DNA from: an uncultured Clostridia bacterium
GTDB taxonomy: Bacteria; Bacillota; Clostridia; Christensenellales; Pumilibacteraceae
Assembly (NCBI GenBank): GCA_947588325.1
Contig: CANPYH010000026.1
Span: 1 to 14,397 of the forward strand
Direction of reading: 5' to 3'
DNA: 14,397 nt
This document shows positions 7,916 through 12,332 of the stretch, one piece after another (the stretch's first letter is position 1; the number at the start of each line of letters is the position of its first letter). Below the pieces are notes generated by a model. The model was not told the DNA's origin and did not search any database. It saw nothing but the letters and a program-made list of their open reading frames with translations. The position numbers and the translations under genes are program-made.

Positions 7916-8029
7916 TTAAATATCCCTCCGCTTTAACGTTTTCACGGATATTTTGCCGATATTTGCGTAAGTATCGATATGCGCCGTCACCATATCGCGC
8001 AAAAGAGCCTCGGCCGCGCACGCGACCAA
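7916..8029 (-). pseudogene. Short GC-rich reading-frame remnant
   Basis: The 320-base gap between the dgt promoter and the first cassette gene is AT-rich except for a GC-rich patch at about 7920-8035. On the minus strand this patch carries an open frame of 37 codons from TTG at 8029 (with GGAGGG just upstream, too close for good spacing) to TAA at 7916, reading like ordinary protein (ACAAEALLRDMVTAHIDTYA). Its composition is like the housekeeping genes, not like the adjoining island. I see no family. A gene fragment left by the island's insertion is the simplest reading; a real micro-protein is less likely. The rest of 7853-8184 shows only AT-rich spacer. Confidence 0.2.
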
Positions 8030-8184
8030 GCCCTCCTACTGTAATGTAAAATTGAGACGCTTATGTGCAATATATCTATAATTTTCGAACAGATCTTCCC
8101 ACTGCAGTATATATAACCATCTTAAACCCAAAAATATTGCACAAAAACAAAAATTTTTTAGAATTTTTTCTATGCCCTGCTTAA

Positions 8185-8481
8185 TCAAAGAATTCTTTTG
8201 CCGTCGCAATACAGTTCTTTTGGTAAGGTTTTGTAGTCAATGTCTATATATTCGTGTGTTTCGATATTTTCAAACAATACGACATTGAATTCTTCATATT
8301 CGGTAGATTCCAATTCTTCCCCATTATCCGACTCGAACATCGTCACATATTTAGTTTCAATTATTTTGTCGTCATATACAAACTTAAATATTGCCGTTTT
8401 GTTTTGCTTTTTATTATAAAGTTCCTCGATACACTCCAATATTGTTGTAAAACCATTATTCTCTTTTTCGTAATTAATCAT
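8185..8481 (-). CDS. Small acidic protein, paralogue of the 97-aa putative immunity protein
   Basis: This 98-residue acidic protein is clearly homologous to the product of 8859-9152. Both share NYEKE/IYEKE-HNGF at the start, FVYxDKIIExKY, TMFESDNGEEL in the middle, and a C-terminal YKTLPKELYCxGKRIL. The 3' ends of the two genes are also very similar in DNA (start of each complement: TCAAAGAATTCTTTTGCCGT). The ATG at 8481 aligns with the paralogue's start. An in-frame TTG at 8511 would add 10 residues with no parallel. No Shine-Dalgarno site is seen before either start, unlike every other gene in the cassettes, so expression may be weak or coupled. It has no toxin gene next to it. I read it as an extra or orphan immunity gene; the function is inferred from position only. 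Confidence 0.65.
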   Translation of the reverse strand: MINYEKENNGFTTILECIEELYNKKQNKTAIFKFVYDDKIIETKYVTMFESDNGEELESTEYEEFNVVLFENIETHEYIDIDYKTLPKELYCDGKRIL

Positions 8482-8546
8482 ATTCAGTGCCCGATTATTG
8501 CCCGAAAACAATAATTTTTTTCAGTATTTTTCAATGCTCGGCAAAT

Positions 8547-8828
8547 TCAATGTTTAACTTCTATCTTTTGCGGAAAGTTATGGTAGTTGACAATAAAGTA
8601 TCCGGCAGAGCTGATTTCGATCGGAACGCGGCCCTTTACGTTGACAACCTTGAAAACGAATGAAGTGTACTCGTCTTCCTCGTTATCGTCGGCAAAGTCA
8701 TCAAAACATGTATCAAACAGCGCAGTCACGCTTCCTGTTTCCCAAAACAGTTGCAATTCCTTATCTTCAATTTCGTCCAAACTACTATAAAAGGTCGAAA
8801 CTATGTCCTTTTCATTTTCACTAAACAT
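8547..8828 (-). CDS. Small acidic protein, distant member of the same putative immunity family
   Basis: This 93-residue, strongly acidic protein (a run of D/E around residues 43-53, ADDNEEDEY) was not recognised by family. Its layout follows its two neighbours: an acidic patch with DEY, then an F-F-x-V-N-Y-H-N-F-P-Q-K-I stretch near the end that lines up with FEVNYKTLPKELYCNGKRI of the 97-aa protein. I therefore take it as a diverged third copy. The start at 8828 has GGGGGCG about six bases upstream, a weak ribosome-binding site. It lies 30 bases after the 97-aa gene, on the same strand, in the same cassette. No membrane segment or signal peptide is seen. Confidence 0.6.
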   Translation of the reverse strand: MFSENEKDIVSTFYSSLDEIEDKELQLFWETGSVTALFDTCFDDFADDNEEDEYTSFVFKVVNVKGRVPIEISSAGYFIVNYHNFPQKIEVKH

Positions 8829-8858
8829 ATATCGCCCCCGACGGTATTCCCCGTCACT

Positions 8859-9152
8859 TCAAAGAATTCTTTTGCCGTTGCAATATAGTTCTTTGGGTAA
8901 GGTTTTGTAATTCACCTCAAAGAGTTCGTGCGTCGCAAGATCCTCAAACGCCATGGCGTTGTACTCGTCATACTCGGGGGAATCTAACTCTTCACCGTTG
9001 TCCGATTCAAACATTGTGTCGTACTTCGCCTCAATTATCTTATCCGCATAAACAAAGCGAAATCTTAAATCATAAACCGTATGCGCCTGCCAGTGTTCGA
9101 GTATAAAATCGATCAATTTTGAGAAACCATTATGCTCTTTTTCGTAAATCAT
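8859..9152 (-). CDS. Putative immunity protein for the type-50-like toxin (97 aa)
   Basis: This 97-residue acidic, soluble protein starts at ATG 9152, which overlaps the toxin stop by four bases (ATGA). A GGGAGGAT site precedes it inside the toxin 3' end. Tight coupling directly behind a toxin gene, small size and acidity are what is expected of a cognate immunity protein in polymorphic-toxin loci. Visible blocks are IYEKEHNGF (2-10), FRFVYADKIIEAKY, TMFESDNGEELDSPEYDEYNA and YKTLPKELYCNGKRIL at the C terminus. Two paralogues follow downstream. I do not recognise a named immunity family, so binding to the toxin is an inference from gene order. Confidence 0.65.
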   Translation of the reverse strand: MIYEKEHNGFSKLIDFILEHWQAHTVYDLRFRFVYADKIIEAKYDTMFESDNGEELDSPEYDEYNAMAFEDLATHELFEVNYKTLPKELYCNGKRIL

Positions 9153-9499
9153 CTTTTTTTATCCTCCCTTTGTTGCGGTTGAGCCGGCACTATATGTGCG
9201 CCGTCTTTTGAATAATGAATAATACCCCAAGTTGTTGGAATCATTTCTCCGGTTTTGGGATTCATATAATATCCTATAATTCCTCCAAAATCCACACGTT
9301 CCCTATTGGGTCTCATGCGTGTTCCTTTCCCGGCAAATTCGCGAATAAGTTGTTGCGCTTCTTCCATGGTTAATGTAAGAATACTTTTTCCCGGGGTATA
9401 GTTATTGTGCCCTATAATATGCTTTCCTTGTCTGCCGACATGCAGTTTTGTTCTGCTGCCTGTCGTCCATTTGAAATGCCCGCTGTTTCCTGCGCCCAT
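9149..9499 (-). CDS. Polymorphic toxin type 50-like (Ntox50) small protein
   Basis: This 116-residue basic protein matches my memory of the polymorphic toxin type 50 domain: QGKHIIGHNNY (24-34), a spacer with LT-x-E-E-A-Q-x-L-I-R-E-F-A-G-K-G-T (42-60), ERVDFGGIIGYY (67-78), and TTWGIIHYSKDGAHIVPAQP (89-108). Such domains occur as C-terminal warheads of secreted or phage-borne toxins and as stand-alone genes; H27, H95 and H102 are candidate catalytic residues of a nuclease fold. The N terminus is Gly-rich (MGAGNSGHF) with no signal peptide, so it is a free toxin module without a delivery domain. The start at 9499 is fixed by a strong AAGGAGGT site eight bases upstream and lies one base from the DUF4417 stop. 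A longer frame back to 9607 runs through DUF4417 and is rejected. Confidence 0.75.
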   Translation of the reverse strand: MGAGNSGHFKWTTGSRTKLHVGRQGKHIIGHNNYTPGKSILTLTMEEAQQLIREFAGKGTRMRPNRERVDFGGIIGYYMNPKTGEMIPTTWGIIHYSKDGAHIVPAQPQQREDKKR

Positions 9500-9500
9500 A

Positions 9501-10169
9501 TCAGCGTACCTCCTTTTTATGAGATAAGCCGAAGGCGCTTTCAAACCGTAATATATTAACGCCGTACATTGTCGCCAAGCCGAATATTCTTGGCGGGGCA
9601 TTGCCATATACTATAACATTTTTGGGTTTCAGTTTGTCTAAAATATAATCAAACCCACGAATAAACATGTGTCTATATTCTTTGGATTTGATACAGCCGT
9701 GCGTCCCAACCGCTATAGTTGAATTACGTTCTACGCCAAGGCAAGCCAAGTCGTATGTATTCTCATCGCCCCAACGAACATTTGGAATAGTGGGGATTCC
9801 GTTATCGTTTAGCCAGGCACCGACCGCTTTGCCACGATAAGTATTCCACACTTGCATTGCAAATGGCATGTCGTAGTACAAACTGTAATCGGGAGTTATT
9901 ACTCCGTCATATCGTTTGAGTATGGGCAAATACTTTTTGGGATTATTCCAGAAAGTTTCGATTTTTTCATCACGCTCGTAAAAAACCACAAACCCCGAAT
10001 GATCTTTTTCGGATATCGCGTGAGAAAACGGAACAAGTCGGGTTGGTAGTATGTCGGTAGTTTTTACACACGGAATTTCCATTTCTCCGTCAAACTCGGC
10101 ATGCTGTACCATGAATGCGTGAAAAACATCCTTACACTTCGTCCCATAAGGGATAATTTTATTTGGCAT
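9501..10169 (-). CDS. DUF4417 protein, cassette A
   Basis: This 222-residue cytoplasmic protein of the DUF4417 family has unknown function. Recognisable blocks shared with the cassette B copy are TPDYSLYYDMP (92-102), a WLNDNGIPTIPNVRWG stretch (119-134), the GVERNSTIAVGTHGC block (145-159) followed by a FIRGFDYIL-type helix (169-177), and a VIVYGNAP strand (186-193). The start is ATG 10169, preceded by AAGGAGG; in-frame codons back to 10268 would run into the conserved upstream element and are rejected. It heads cassette A, with the toxin starting one base after its stop. The family occurs in Firmicutes genomes and phages. Its constant place before different toxins suggests a shared regulatory, protective or carrier role, not the payload. 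Confidence 0.8.
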   Translation of the reverse strand: MPNKIIPYGTKCKDVFHAFMVQHAEFDGEMEIPCVKTTDILPTRLVPFSHAISEKDHSGFVVFYERDEKIETFWNNPKKYLPILKRYDGVITPDYSLYYDMPFAMQVWNTYRGKAVGAWLNDNGIPTIPNVRWGDENTYDLACLGVERNSTIAVGTHGCIKSKEYRHMFIRGFDYILDKLKPKNVIVYGNAPPRIFGLATMYGVNILRFESAFGLSHKKEVR

Positions 10170-10214
10170 AATAGCCTCCTTAAATAATGTCAACCTTTGG
10201 TTGCCGTCAAATAA

Positions 10215-10243
10215 TTGACATAAAAGACGGGAGATGCTATAAT
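10215..10243 (+). promoter_or_regulatory. Perfect consensus promoter of the divergent small RNA, copy 1
   Basis: TTGACA (10215-10220), a 17-base spacer and TATAAT (10238-10243) on the plus strand, opposite to the cassette genes. The -35 is the right arm of the GTCAA-ATAA-TTGAC inverted repeat, so a bound repressor could occlude it. Expected start of transcription is near 10250. Confidence 0.85.
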
Positions 10244-10252
10244 GCAGTTTGC

Positions 10253-10288
10253 ATGAGTGCACAAGCATTCACCACGAAAGGCGTGTAA
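10253..10288 (+). CDS. Conserved 11-residue ORF inside the small RNA, copy 1
   Basis: ATG to TAA encodes MSAQAFTTKGV. The ATG is only about three bases from the predicted transcript start, so it would be essentially leaderless, without a ribosome-binding site. Its stop codon forms part of the terminator's 5' arm, a layout reminiscent of attenuator leader peptides, but no plus-strand gene follows. It is kept intact in copy 2 apart from Thr to Pro at residue 8. Translation is uncertain. Confidence 0.25.
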   Translation: MSAQAFTTKGV

Positions 10289-10324
10289 TAGTTGCTGCCA
10301 ACAACGTTTATGCGCTTTTCTTTT
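10281..10324 (+). terminator. Intrinsic terminator of the small RNA, copy 1
   Basis: GCGTGTAA (10281-10288) pairs with TTATGCGC (10308-10315) through eight pairs including two G-U pairs. An inner GTTG/CAAC hairpin lies within, and the tract TTTTCTTTT follows directly. The reverse strand lacks a T-tract after the stem, so it should stop only plus-strand transcription and let the DUF4417 mRNA through. Confidence 0.7.
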
Positions 10325-10412
10325 ATGAAAATTATTCAGTTAGTTCTGTAGCAATGTAATTGCACTGCTTCCGTATTTTTTGATTTAATGCCCCTTTCTT
10401 TGTTACTACATA

Positions 10413-10441
10413 AGTATATAGTATCTTGATACATAAGTCAA
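10413..10441 (-). promoter_or_regulatory. Promoter of cassette A with palindromic spacer
   Basis: The minus strand reads TTGACT (10441-10436), a 17-base spacer and TATACT (10418-10413). The spacer contains the 12-bp palindrome GTATC-TT-GATAC (10421-10432), a plausible operator between the two boxes. Transcription would start near 10406 and run about 235 nt, through the whole repeat element, before the DUF4417 start. Another palindrome, GCAAT-GTA-ATTGC at 10351-10363, lies in the leader. Confidence 0.6.
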
Positions 10442-10515
10442 GCATATTCACCTATTTCGTTGAAATTTTTTTGGGGAAATTTTTTTACATAAGATCGGGC
10501 AGCATACAATTTCAT
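10438..10515 (-). CDS. Possible 25-residue small protein
   Basis: ATG at 10515 follows AAAGGAG at a good distance (about 7 bases) and opens 25 codons (MKLYAARSYVKKFPQKNF and seven more) ending at a TGA that overlaps the -35 of the cassette A promoter. It is basic, lacks a membrane segment, and resembles nothing I know. The same frame is open back to about 10734 with no convincing start. It may be the tail of a decayed gene or a real sORF downstream of cassette B. Confidence 0.25.
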   Translation of the reverse strand: MKLYAARSYVKKFPQKNFNEIGEYA

Positions 10516-10768
10516 ATCGCTCACTCCTTTGAAGTATACAATGTAATTGCTCCTACTTTTGAGTTTATATTTCAGAGTTCTATGAACATATCCATATTTT
10601 CTGGATTCACTATCTCTTCCTTTGCTATAACATATGTTAATATATAAAATCTCATCCGTCAAGCGGATAAAGGGATTTTTGTGTGAAAAATAAAATAATT
10701 TTTGTATGTGATATCCGACGCATACAAATTTCAAAATTTTCTATGCACCCCCCCCCTTCGCACGCAAA
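10516..10768. other. AT-rich spacer between the cassettes
   Basis: No supported gene. It holds a weak minus-strand promoter-like pair (TTGACG at 10663-10658 and TAACAT 17 bases on), small hairpins ATCCG/CGGAT (10654-10668) and TTTGTATG/CATACAAA (10701-10728) with A/T-rich flanks, and a run of nine C at 10748-10756. Fragments of open frame in shifting registers on the minus strand suggest decayed coding sequence. Confidence 0.4.
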
Positions 10769-10800
10769 ATGGGCTTGACTCACAAAAGAATCAAGCCCAT
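10769..10800 (-). terminator. Hairpin ending cassette B
   Basis: ATGGGCTTGA (10769-10778) and TCAAGCCCAT (10791-10800) form a perfect 10-bp stem with a 12-base loop. Read on the minus strand it is followed by TTTTGCG, a short U-tract, so it is a moderate intrinsic terminator about 110 bases after the last cassette B gene. The plus-strand side has no T-run. The 10801-10907 stretch between it and the gene shows nothing else. Confidence 0.55.
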
Positions 10801-10907
10801 TGCCGCAATGCTATGTAGTATTACTGAATGTTATTACGCTCTCGGATTCTTTATGTTCGACTGCACCGCTGTACTACTTAAAAGGGAGCGGAAGCGAATA
10901 TCGGGAT

Positions 10908-11183
10908 TCAATCGTCCACCCACTCTATTTCCTGCTCCACTTCCCAAAAGGTCTTGCCGTCAAAGAGGGGAGCTTGTAGGAATTTATCTACACAGAAACG
11001 ACCGATTTCACTCACGCCATCCCAAACACATTCGCTCTTCGGTTCCCATCTGTAAAGCAACAAATGATTTTTATCGTCATAGGATAAGCCTTCAATAAAA
11101 AATTTTTGACCACGGTAAAGAAAAATCCTTTCATCGCCGTGATAAAGTCCGTCAACAAACTCACTTATATCACCATTTTTCAT
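10908..11183 (-). CDS. Putative immunity protein of cassette B (91 aa)
   Basis: This 91-residue acidic soluble protein has blocks IFLYRGQKFFIEGLSYDD (about 20-37), LLLYRWEP and a C-terminal FDGKTFWEVEQEIEWVDD (74-91). I have no family name for it and it does not resemble the cassette A immunity candidates. Its ATG at 11183 overlaps the upstream stop by four bases (ATGA), with AAAGGAG ahead of it, the same coupling as toxin and immunity candidate in cassette A. A cognate antitoxin/immunity role for the 125-residue protein is inferred from size, charge and position only. A hairpin terminator follows about 110 bases downstream. Confidence 0.62.
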   Translation of the reverse strand: MKNGDISEFVDGLYHGDERIFLYRGQKFFIEGLSYDDKNHLLLYRWEPKSECVWDGVSEIGRFCVDKFLQAPLFDGKTFWEVEQEIEWVDD

Positions 11184-11557
11184 TGTTTTGGTACTCCTTT
11201 GAAATATTTTTTATATTTTTTATACTCTTCATCGGTTAGAAGTCGAGAAGGTCTTTCTGAAAAGTCGTTTCTCCGATATTCATGAATATGCAAAATCGGC
11301 GAAAAATTTCCCGTTAATCTCGGCTCAGGGTGATATGCAATTTCAGCGACGAGATAATGCTCCTTATCATAAATGCGCATTTCATGAAATATCCCGTTCG
11401 GTTTCAATTTGATATATGCCCAACTGGAATGCGCCTCTTCCGGTAAAGAGTGTTTGCCATTTATTCCCCGCAGCACCTTGACACCCTCTATTTTGTCAAT
11501 GGTTTCGTATGTGTATGCCACATTCTTTCCACTTGCAAATGTTCCGCGTCCACCCAT
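11180..11557 (-). CDS. Putative toxin with Gly-rich start, cassette B (125 aa)
   Basis: This 125-residue protein of unknown family begins MGGRGTFASGK, a Gly-rich start I associate with small Clostridial and phage-encoded toxin-like proteins. It has a compact alpha/beta pattern: LKPNGIFHEMRIYDKEHYLVAEIAYHPEP (about 51-79) and SPILHIHEYRRND (86-98), with R61, H76, H90 and H92 as possible active-site residues. This charged, His-rich layout would fit a small nuclease, but I cannot name the fold. It occupies the place held by the type-50-like toxin in cassette A, starting one base after the DUF4417 stop. The start at 11557 is backed by AAGGTGG. No signal peptide, no transmembrane segment. The toxin call rests mainly on the parallel with cassette A. 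Confidence 0.55.
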   Translation of the reverse strand: MGGRGTFASGKNVAYTYETIDKIEGVKVLRGINGKHSLPEEAHSSWAYIKLKPNGIFHEMRIYDKEHYLVAEIAYHPEPRLTGNFSPILHIHEYRRNDFSERPSRLLTDEEYKKYKKYFKGVPKQ

Positions 11558-11558
11558 A

Positions 11559-12176
11559 TTATCTCACCACCTTTCTCGAAGCGAGATAATCTACGGTTAT
11601 GATATTACCGCGCATTTCCTTGAACGGTGTTCCAAAGCAGATGATTGCTGACGGAGATAACTTTTCAAGCATGGCATCATAACCACGCATAAAGTTAATT
11701 CTACCCCTTTTGCAACCTATCATGCCAACCGCCACAACCGAATTTTGCTCTATTCCGTCAAAACAAAATTCATAGGAAATTGCAAGTCCCCAACTTACCG
11801 TTGGGTAAACCGTGAGTCCTTGTGCTTGCCAATAGGCACCGCACCAACGATTTTTGGCGACATTTTCCAATTGTCGCCACAGCGGCATATCCGCATATAG
11901 CGAATAGTCGGGAGTGAGGAGAAACTTGTATTGAGAATATCTTGCAAGCGTTTTTTCAGTGTGGTCATAAATATGTTCAAACCTATAATCATCCACAAAG
12001 AAATGTACACCATAATCTCGATACTTTGTTTCTTGTGATCTCGTGTCGGAACAGGCGATCAATTTTACATCATTGCACAGCGGCTGATATTTTACGATCG
12101 GAATATTCCATTTGCCTGCACATGGGTATTCATTGCGCAGAAAGTTTTGCTTCAATCTTACAATGTTTGAGTGCAT
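11559..12176 (-). CDS. DUF4417 protein, cassette B
   Basis: This 205-residue second DUF4417 protein is recognisably but distantly related to the cassette A copy. Shared blocks are TPDYSLYADMP (88-98), WCGAYWQAQGLTVYPTVSWG (111-130), GIEQNSVVAVGMIGCK (141-156), a FMRGYDAMLEKL helix (162-173) and an AIICFG strand (177-182). The N-terminal 80 residues align poorly, with IPIVK (25-29) perhaps equivalent to IPCVK of the other copy. The start at 12176 follows TTAGGAGGT, and the adjacent upstream element is nearly identical to that of cassette A. It lies 154 bases downstream of the ImmA-like gene on the same strand, so it may be read from the repressor promoter. Function unknown. Confidence 0.8.
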   Translation of the reverse strand: MHSNIVRLKQNFLRNEYPCAGKWNIPIVKYQPLCNDVKLIACSDTRSQETKYRDYGVHFFVDDYRFEHIYDHTEKTLARYSQYKFLLTPDYSLYADMPLWRQLENVAKNRWCGAYWQAQGLTVYPTVSWGLAISYEFCFDGIEQNSVVAVGMIGCKRGRINFMRGYDAMLEKLSPSAIICFGTPFKEMRGNIITVDYLASRKVVR

Positions 12177-12223
12177 TTTGCACCTCCTAAAAATAATGTC
12201 AACCTTTGGTTGCCGTCAAATAA

Positions 12224-12252
12224 TTGACATAAAAGACGGGAGATGCTATAAT
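12224..12252 (+). promoter_or_regulatory. Perfect consensus promoter of the divergent small RNA, copy 2
   Basis: TTGACA (12224-12229), 17 bases, TATAAT (12247-12252), identical to copy 1 including the spacer. Expected start near 12259. It points toward the ImmA-like gene, which is on the other strand. Confidence 0.85.
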
Positions 12253-12261
12253 GCAATTTGC

Positions 12262-12297
12262 ATGAGTGCACAAGCATTCACCCCGAAAGGCGTGTAA
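12262..12297 (+). CDS. Conserved 11-residue ORF inside the small RNA, copy 2
   Basis: Encodes MSAQAFTPKGV and differs from copy 1 only by Pro for Thr at residue 8. As there, the ATG is about three bases from the expected transcript start and no ribosome-binding site is possible. With a single, non-synonymous difference between copies there is no codon-level evidence that it is translated. Confidence 0.25.
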   Translation: MSAQAFTPKGV

Positions 12298-12332
12298 CCG
12301 TTGCGCCAACAACGTTTATGCGCTTTTCTTTT
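12290..12332 (+). terminator. Intrinsic terminator of the small RNA, copy 2
   Basis: GCGTGTAA (12290-12297) pairs with TTATGCGC (12316-12323), with an inner CGTTG/CAACG or GTTG/CAAC hairpin and TTTTCTTTT after it. The last T residues overlap the complement of the ImmA-like gene's stop codon, so the convergent gene ends inside the terminator. Confidence 0.7.

Larger units (their letters stand above)
10250..10324 (+). ncRNA. Putative small RNA antisense to the DUF4417 leader, copy 1
   Basis: A consensus promoter and an intrinsic terminator bracket about 75 nt on the plus strand. The minus-strand promoter at 10413-10441 would transcribe the DUF4417 operon across the same bases, so this RNA would be antisense to that mRNA's 5' leader. 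A possible internal hairpin (CAC..GAAA..GUG, 10270-10285) competes with the terminator's 5' arm. Near-identity with copy 2, while neighbouring coding sequence has diverged, supports selection or recent exchange. The start is estimated from promoter spacing. The alternative is that it is an mRNA for the 11-residue ORF within it. Confidence 0.55.
10182..10328. repeat. Conserved cassette-head element, copy 1
   Basis: This 147-base stretch matches 12191-12336 (146 bases) in direct orientation with about five differences: G/A at 10246, A/C at 10274, TA/CC at 10289-10290 and one deleted T near 10296. It begins beside the DUF4417 ribosome-binding site and ends just past the plus-strand terminator. 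It contains two inverted repeats (CAACC-TTT-GGTTG at 10191-10203 and GTCAA-ATAA-TTGAC at 10206-10219), a plus-strand promoter, an 11-codon ORF and a terminator. The flanks on both sides are unrelated between copies. Confidence 0.93.
12259..12332 (+). ncRNA. Putative small RNA antisense to the DUF4417 leader, copy 2
   Basis: About 74 nt between the consensus promoter and the terminator, nearly identical to copy 1. Here the internal hairpin is better formed (CAC-C-CC-GAAA-GG-C-GUG, about 12279-12294) and overlaps the terminator's 5' arm. It would pair perfectly with any minus-strand mRNA running from the ImmA-like gene into the second DUF4417 gene, and also almost perfectly with the cassette A leader. 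Confidence 0.55.

Noticed and set aside
9149..9607. 152-residue version of the type-50-like toxin starting at 9607
   Set aside because: The extra 36 codons run through the end of DUF4417; ATG 9499 has an ideal AAGGAGGT site and fits the cassette B spacing.
9501..10268. 255-residue version of the first DUF4417 protein
   Set aside because: The extension would translate the repeat element, which in copy 2 is not in frame with DUF4417; ATG 10169 has a clear AAGGAGG.
10253..10324. Attenuator controlling a downstream plus-strand gene
   Set aside because: Both copies have leader-peptide and terminator geometry but neither is followed by a plus-strand gene, so an independent small RNA fits better.
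10426..10734. Overlapping frames of 73 codons (plus) and 98 codons (minus)
   Set aside because: The plus frame is hydrophobic noise without a start signal; the minus frame opens at a TTG without a ribosome-binding site. Only its last 25 codons have a believable start and are listed at low confidence.
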